A stretch of 64,000 bases of DNA from contig NC_091198.1 in assembly GCF_040958095.1 (NCBI RefSeq), positions 31,876,830 to 31,940,829 of the forward strand, written 5' to 3'. Below, piece after piece: positions 57,401 to 64,000 of the stretch (positions are counted from its first letter, which is position 1; every line of letters starts with the position of its first letter). The position numbers and the translations under genes are program-made. Origin of the DNA: Procambarus clarkii (Eukaryota; Arthropoda; Malacostraca; Decapoda; Cambaridae). Under the pieces are notes generated by a model. It saw nothing but the letters and a program-made list of their open reading frames with translations, searched no databases and had not been told where the DNA came from.

Positions 57401-60400
57401 GGATATTTTGAAAACTGCAGGGGGGGGATTGAGACAAATGTGACCAAACGCCGCTTTCAGTACTTCGCATATGTTGGGTATAAAAAACTCGTAATTTCAA
57501 ACTGCGAATACGTGCAGAGAGCCAGAATTTGGCTCCAAAATATGGCTCAGGCCTCGAAATTGGGATGTTTCGGATATTTTGAAAACTTCAGGGAGGTTAG
57601 GGAAAAATGTGACCAAACGCCGCTTTCAGTACTTGGCATATGTTGGGTATAAAAAGTCGTAATTTCAAACTGCGAATACGTGCAGAGAGCAAGAATTTGG
57701 CTCCAAAATATGGCTAAGGCCTCGAAATTGGGATATTTAGGATATTTTGAAAACTGCAGGGCAGTTTGTGCAAAATGTGACTCACTGCCGCTTTCAGTAC
57801 TTGGCATATGTTGGGTATATAAAGTCGTAATTTCAAACTGCGAATACGTGCAGAGAGCCAGAATTTGGCTCCAAAATATGGCTCAGGCCTCGAAATTGGG
57901 ATGTTTGTTATATTTTGAAAACTGCAGGGAGGTTTGGACAAATGTGTCCAAATGCCGCTTTCAGTACTTGGCATATGTTGGGTGTAAAAAGTCGTAATTT
58001 CAAACTGCGAATATGTGCAGAGAGTCAGAATTTGGCTCCAAAATATGGCTCAGGCCTCGAAAATGGGATATTTGGGATATTTTGAAAACTTCAGGGGAGT
58101 TTGTGCAAAATGTGACTCACTACCGCTTTCAGTATTTGGCATATGTTTGGTGTAAAAAGTCGTAATTTAAACTGCGAATACGTGCAAAGACCCAGAATTT
58201 GGCTCCAAAATAGGGCTCAGGCCTCGATATTGGAATGTTTGCGATATTTTGAAAACTGCAGGGAGGTTTGGGACAAATTTGACCAAACGCTGATTTTAGT
58301 ACTTCGATAAGTTGGGTATAAAAAAAGTCGTAATTTCAAACTGCAAATACGTGCAGAGAGCCAGAATTTGGCTCCAAAATATGGCTCAGGCCTCGAAATT
58401 GGGATATTTGGGATATTTCGAAAACTGCAGGGGAGTTTGTGCAAAATGTGACTCAGTGCCGCTTTGAGGACTTGGCATATGTTGGGTATAAAAAGTCGTA
58501 ATTTCAATCTGCGAATACGTGCATAGAGCCAGAACTTGGCTCCAAAACATGGCTCAGGCCTCGAAATTGGGATGTTTGGGATATTTTGAAAACTGCAGGG
58601 AGGTTTGGGAGAAATGTGACCAAACGCCGCTTTCAGTACTTGGCATATGTTGGGTATAAAAAAGTCGTAATTTCAAACTGCGAATACGTGCAGAGAGCCA
58701 GAATTTGGCTCCAAAATATGGCACAAGCCTCGAAAATAGGATGTTTAGGATATTTTGAAATTCCAGGGGGGTTTGGGACAAATGTGACCAAACGTTGCTT
58801 TCAGTACTTGGCATATGTTGGGTATAAAAAGTCGTAATTTCGAACTGCGAATACGTGCAGAGAGCCAGAATTTGGCTCCAAAATATGGCTCAGGCCTCGA
58901 TATTGGGATGTTTGGGATATTTTGAAGACTGCAGGGAGGTTTGGGACAAATTTGACCAATCGCTGATATTAGTACTTCGCATATGTTGGGTATAAAAAAG
59001 TCGTAATTTCAAACTGCGAATACGTGCAGAGAGTCAGAATTTGGCTCCAAAATATGGCTCAGGCCTCGAAATTGGGGTATTTGGGATATTTTGAAAACTG
59101 CCGGGGAGTTTGTGCTAAATGTGACTCACTGCCACTTTCAGTACATGGCATATGTTGGGTATAAAACGTCGTTATTTCAAACTGCGAATACGTGCAGAGA
59201 GTCAGAATTTGGCTCCAAACTATTACTCAGGCCTCGAAATTGGGATGTTTCGGATATTTTGAAAACATCAGGGAGGTTTGGGAAAAATGTGACCAAACGC
59301 CGCTTTCAGTACTTGGCATATGTTGGGTATAAAAAGTCGTAATTTCAAACTGCGAATACGTGCAGAGAGCCAGAATTTGGCTGCAAAATATGGCTTAGGC
59401 CTCGAAATTGGGATATTTGGGATATTTTGAAAACTGCAGGGGAGTTTGTGCAAAATGTGACTCACTACCACTTTCAGTACTTGGCATATGTTTGGTGTAA
59501 AAAGTCGTAATTTCAAACTGCGAATACGTGCAGAGAGCCAGAATTTGGCTCCAAAATAGGGCTCAGGCCTCAATATTGGGATGTTTGCGATATTTTTAAA
59601 ACTGCAGGGAGGTTTGGGACAAATGTGACCAAACGCCACTTTTAGTACTTCGATATGTTGGGTATAAAAAAGTCGTAATTTCAAACTGCGAATACGTGCA
59701 GAGAGCCAGAATTTGGCTCCAAAATATGACTCAGGCCTCGAAATTGGAATATTTGGGATATTTCGAAACCTGCAGGGGAGTTTGTGCTAAATGTGACTCA
59801 ATGCCGCTATCAGTACTTGGCATATGTTGGGTGTAAAAAGTCGTAATTTCAACTGCGAATACGTGCAGAGAGTCAGAATTTGGCTCCAAAATATGGCTCA
59901 GGCCTCGAAATTGGTTTTTTTGGGATATATTGAAAACTGCAGGGAGGTTTGGGGCAAATGTGACCAAACGCCGCTTTCAGTACATGGAATATGTTGGGTA
60001 TAAAAAGTCGTAATTTCAAACTGAGAATACGTGCAGAGTGCCAGAATTTGGCTCCAAAATATAGCTCAGGCCTCGAAATTCGGATGTTTGGGATATATTG
60101 AAAACTGCAGGGAGGTTTGGGACAAATGTGACCAAACGCCGCTTTCAGTACTTGGAATATGTTGGGTATAAAAAGTCGTAATTTCAAACTGAGAATACGT
60201 GCAGAGATCCAGCATTTGGCTCCAAAATATAGCTCAGGCCTAGAAATTGGGATATTTGGGATATTTTGAAAACTGCAGGGGAGTTTGTGCAAAATGTGAC
60301 TCACTGCCGCTTTCAGTACTTGGCATATGTTGGGTATAAAAAGTCGTAATTTCAATTTGCGAATACGTGCATAGAGCCAGAACTTGGCTCCAAAATATGG

Positions 60401-63400
60401 CTCAGGCCTCGAAATTGGGATGTTTCGGATATTTTGAAAACTTCAGGGAGTTTTGGGAAAAATGTGACCAAACGCCGCTTTCAGTACTTCGCATATGTTG
60501 GGTATAAAAAACTCGTAATTTCAAACTGTGAATACGTGCAGAGAGCCAGAATTTGGCTCCAAAATATGGCTCAGGCCTCGAAATTGGGATGTTTCGGATA
60601 TTTTGAAAACTTCAAGGAGGTTAGGGAAAAATGTGACCAAACGCCGCTTTCAGTACTTGGCATATGTTGGGTATAAAAAGTCGTAATTTCAAACTGCGAA
60701 TATGTGCAGAGAGCCAGAATTTGGCTCCAAAATATGGCTAAGGCCTCGAAATTGGGATATTTAGGATATTTTGAAAACTGCAGGGCAGTTTGTGCAAAAT
60801 GTGACTCACTGCCGCTTTCAGTACTTGGCATATGTTGGGTATATAAAGTCGTAATTTCAAACAAAGAATACGTGCAGAGAGCCAGAATTTGGCTCCAAAA
60901 TATGGCTCAGGCCTCGAAATTGGGATGTCTGTTATATTTTGAAAACTGCAGGGAGGTTTGGACAAATGTGTCCAAATGCCGCTTTCAGTACTTGGCATAT
61001 GTTGGGTATAAAAAGTCGTAATTTCAAACTACGAATACGTGCAAAGAGCCAGAATTTGGCTCAAAAATATGGCTCAGGGCTCGATATTGGGATGTTTGCG
61101 ATATTTTGAAAACTGCAGGGAGGTTTGGGGCAAATTTGACCAAACGCTGCTATTAGTACTTCGATAAGTTGGGTATAAAAAAGTCGTAATTTCAAACTGT
61201 GAATACGTGCAGAGAGCCAGAATTTGGCTCCAAAATATGGCTCAGGCCTCGAAATTGGGATATTTGGGATATTTCGAAAACTGCAGGGGAGTTTGTGCTA
61301 AATGTGACTCAATGCCGCTTTCAATACTTGGCATATGTTGGGTATAAAAAGTCGTAATTTCAAACTGCGAATACGTGCAGAGAGCCAGAATTTGGCTCCA
61401 AAATATGGCTCAGGCCTCGAAATTGGGATGTTTGGGATATATTGAAAACTGCAGGGAGGTTTGGGACAAATGTGACCAAACGCCGCTTTCAGTACATGGA
61501 ATATGTTGGGTATAAAAAGTCGTAATTTCAAGTCTGCGAATACGTGCATAGAGCCAGAACCTGGCTCCCAAATATGGCTCTTGCCTCAAAATTGGGATAT
61601 TTGGGATATTTCGAAAACTGCAGGGGAGTTTATGCAAAATGTGACTCACTGCCGCATTTAGGACTTGGCATATGTTGGGTATAAAAAGTCGTAATTTCAA
61701 TCTGCGAATACGTGCATAGAGCCAGAACTTGGCTCCAAAATATGGCTCAGGCCTCGAAATTGGGATGTTTGGGATATTTTGAAAACTGCAGGGAGGTTTG
61801 GGACAAATGTGACCTAATGCCGCTTTCAGTACTTGGCATATGTTGGGTATAAAAAAGTTGTAATTTCAAACTGCGAATACGTGCAGAGAGCCAGAATTTG
61901 GCTCCAAAATATGGCTCAGGCCTCGAAAATAGGATGTTTAGGATATTTTGAAATTCCAGGGGGGTTTGGGACAAATGTGACCAAACGCCGCTTTCAGTAC
62001 TTGGCATATGTTGGGTATAAAAAGTCGTAATTTCGAACTGCGAATACGTGCAGAGAGCCAGAATTTGGCTCCAAAATATGGCTCAGGCCTCGATATTGGG
62101 ATGTTTGGGATATTTTGAAGACTGCAGGGAGGTTTGGGACAAATGTGACCAAACGCCGCAATTAGTACTTCGCATATGTTGGGTATAAAAAAGTCGTAAT
62201 TTCAAACTGCGAATACGTGCAGAGAGTCAGAATTTGGCTCCAAAATATGGCTCAGGCCTCGAAATTGGGATATTTGGGATATTTTGAAAACTGCAGTGGA
62301 GTTTGTGCAAAATGTGACTCACTACCGCTTTCAGTACTTGGCATATGTTTGGTGTAAAAAGTCGTAATTTCAAACTGCGAATACGTGCAGAGAGCCAGAA
62401 TTTGGCTCCAAAATAGGGCTCAGGCCTCGATATTGGGATGTTTGCGATATTTTGAAAACTGCAGGGAGGTTTGGGACAAATTTGACCAATCGCCGATATT
62501 AGTACTTCGCATATGTTGGGTATAAAAAAGTCGTAATTTCAAACTGCGAATACGTGCAGAGAGTCAGAATTTGGCTCCAAAATATGGCTCAGGCCTCGAA
62601 ATTGGGGTATTTGGGATATTTTGAAAACTGCAGGGGAGTTTGTGCTAAATGTGACTCACTGCCACTCTCAGTACATGGCATATGTTGGGTATAAAACGTC
62701 GTTATTTCAAACTGCGAATACGTGCAGAGAGTCAGAATTTGGCTCCAAAATATTACTCAGGCCTCGAAATTGGGATGTTTCGAATATTTTGAAAACATCA
62801 GGGAGGTTTGGGAAAAATGTGACCAAACGCCGCTTTCAGTACTTGGCATATGTTGGGTATAAAAAGTCGTAATTTCAAACTGCGAATACGTGCAGAGAGC
62901 CAGAATTTGGCTCCAAAATATGGCTTAGGCCTCGAAATTGGGATATTTGGGATATTTTGAAAACTGCAGGGGAGTTTGTGCAAAATGTGACTCACTACCG
63001 CTTTCAGTACTTGGCATATGTTTGGTGTAAAAAGTCGTAATTTCAAACTGCGAATACGTGCAGAGAGCCAGAATTTGGCTCCAAAATAGGGCTCAGGCCT
63101 CGATATTGGGATGTTTGCGATATTTTTAAAACTGCAGGGAGGTTTGGGACAAATGTGACCAAACGCCGCTTTTAGTACTTCGATATGTTGGGTATAAAAA
63201 AGTCGTAATTTCAAACTGCGAATACGTGCAGAGAGCCAGAATTTGGCTCCAAAATATGGCTCAGGCCTCGAAATTGGGATATTTGGGATATTTCGAAAAC
63301 TGCAGGGGAGTTTGTGCTAAATGTGACTCAATGCCGCTTTCAGTACTTGGCATATGTTGGGTATAAAAAGTCGTAATATCAAACTGCGAATACGTGCAGA

Positions 63401-64000
63401 GAGCCAGAATTTGGCTCCAAAATATGGCTCAGGCCTCGAAATTAGGATGTTTGGGATATATTGAAAACTGCAGGGAGGTTTGGGAGAAATGTGACCAAAC
63501 GCCGCTTTCAGTACTTGGAATATGTTGGGTATAAAAAGTCGTAATTTCAAACTGAGAATACGTGCAGAGAGCCAGAATTTGGCTCCAAAATAGGGCTCAG
63601 GGCTCGATATTGGGATGTTTGCCATATTTTGAAAACTGCAGGGAGGTTTGGGACAAATTTGACCAAACGCCGCTTTTAGTACTTCGATAAGTTAGGTATA
63701 AAAAAGTCGTAATTTCAAACTGCGAATACGTGCAGAGAGCCAGAATTTGGCTCCAAAATATGGCTCAGGCCTCGAAATTGGGATGTTTGTTATATTTTGA
63801 AAACTGCAGGGAGGTTTGGACAAATGTGTCCAAATGCCGCTTTCAGTACTTGGCATATGTTGGGTGTAAAAAGTCGTAATTTCAACTGCGAATACGTGCA
63901 GAGAGTCAGAATTTGGCTCCAAAATATGGCTCAGGCCTCGAAATTGGGATATTTGGGATATTTCGAAAACTGCAGGGGAGTTTGTGCTAAATGTGACTCA
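48460..64000. repeat. 168-bp satellite DNA array, about 92 monomers, continuing past the window
   Basis: The monomer is 168 bp, with landmarks AATTGGGATGTTTGGGATAT, GACCAAACGCCGCTTTCAGT, GGCATATGTTGGGTATAAAA, GTCGTAATTTCAAACTGCGA, ATACGTGCAGAGAGCCAGAA and TTTGGCTCCAAAATATGGCT. Two subtypes alternate irregularly: one with GGGACAAATGTGACCAAACGCC, another with GAGTTTGTGCAAAATGTGACTCACTGCC. Near-identical multi-monomer blocks recur at 2,520 bp (15 monomers), 3,024 bp (18) and about 3,530 bp (21), a higher-order structure. Because 168 is 56 codons, frames run through monomers on both strands; none is a gene. Confidence 0.97.

Noticed and set aside
48452..63922. Dozens of 60-185-codon frames on both strands
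   Set aside because: They are repeated translations of the 168-bp (56-codon) satellite monomer; no start, splice or domain evidence.

Overview
The window is eukaryotic and looks like repeat-rich arthropod DNA, most likely from a decapod crustacean. The evidence is the mix of degenerate non-LTR retrotransposons, Penelope-like elements, tRNA-derived SINEs, long minisatellites, a 168-bp satellite, spliced genes with GT-AG introns, and a gustatory-receptor-like gene. The species cannot be named from sequence alone. Most long open frames are shadows of tandem repeats whose period is a multiple of three; only a handful of frames look like real protein.

Layout. 1-9 kb: LINE fragments in both orientations, a 35-bp tandem repeat, a 31-33-bp minisatellite (2.5-4.2 kb) and a CA microsatellite. 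9.9-13.5 kb: a decayed minus-strand CR1-like LINE with an SGNH-hydrolase ORF1 and an RT ORF2. 13,765-27,564: one discrete 13.8-kb mobile element with about 3.4-kb terminal inverted repeats, ends 5'-AGTAGTG...CACTACT-3' and a 6-bp direct repeat AGGGTG on each side. Its 7-kb interior holds a two-exon gene of unknown function with an internal duplication, a convergent minus-strand gene fragment resembling a macrodomain, a rearranged Penelope-like insertion with a 1-kb palindrome, and a three-exon BIR-BIR-RING inhibitor-of-apoptosis (IAP) gene with one in-frame stop. 27.6-31.7 kb: LINE copies. 31.9-33.2 kb: a minus-strand gustatory-receptor-like gene lacking its last exon in view. 33.6-42.8 kb: a 34-bp minisatellite carrying two SINEs, a solo LTR with a 5-bp target duplication, and a LINE 3' fragment. 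42.9-48.4 kb: a nearly complete two-ORF LINE with PHD/CCCH zinc fingers in ORF1 and EN/RT in ORF2, itself split by a 175-bp insertion. 48.45-64 kb: a 168-bp satellite with higher-order repeats that runs off the window.

The most interesting object is the 13.8-kb element. Its end structure (6-bp target duplication, 5'-AG terminus, kilobase inverted repeats) matches integrase-type Polinton/Maverick elements, but no polymerase, integrase, ATPase or capsid gene is visible. It instead carries an IAP gene and a possible ADP-ribose-processing gene, an unusual host-interaction type of cargo for a non-autonomous or virus-derived element. Hammerhead-ribozyme-like folds recur in the Penelope-like sequences; in two families both partners of the core 3-8 base pair appear changed together.
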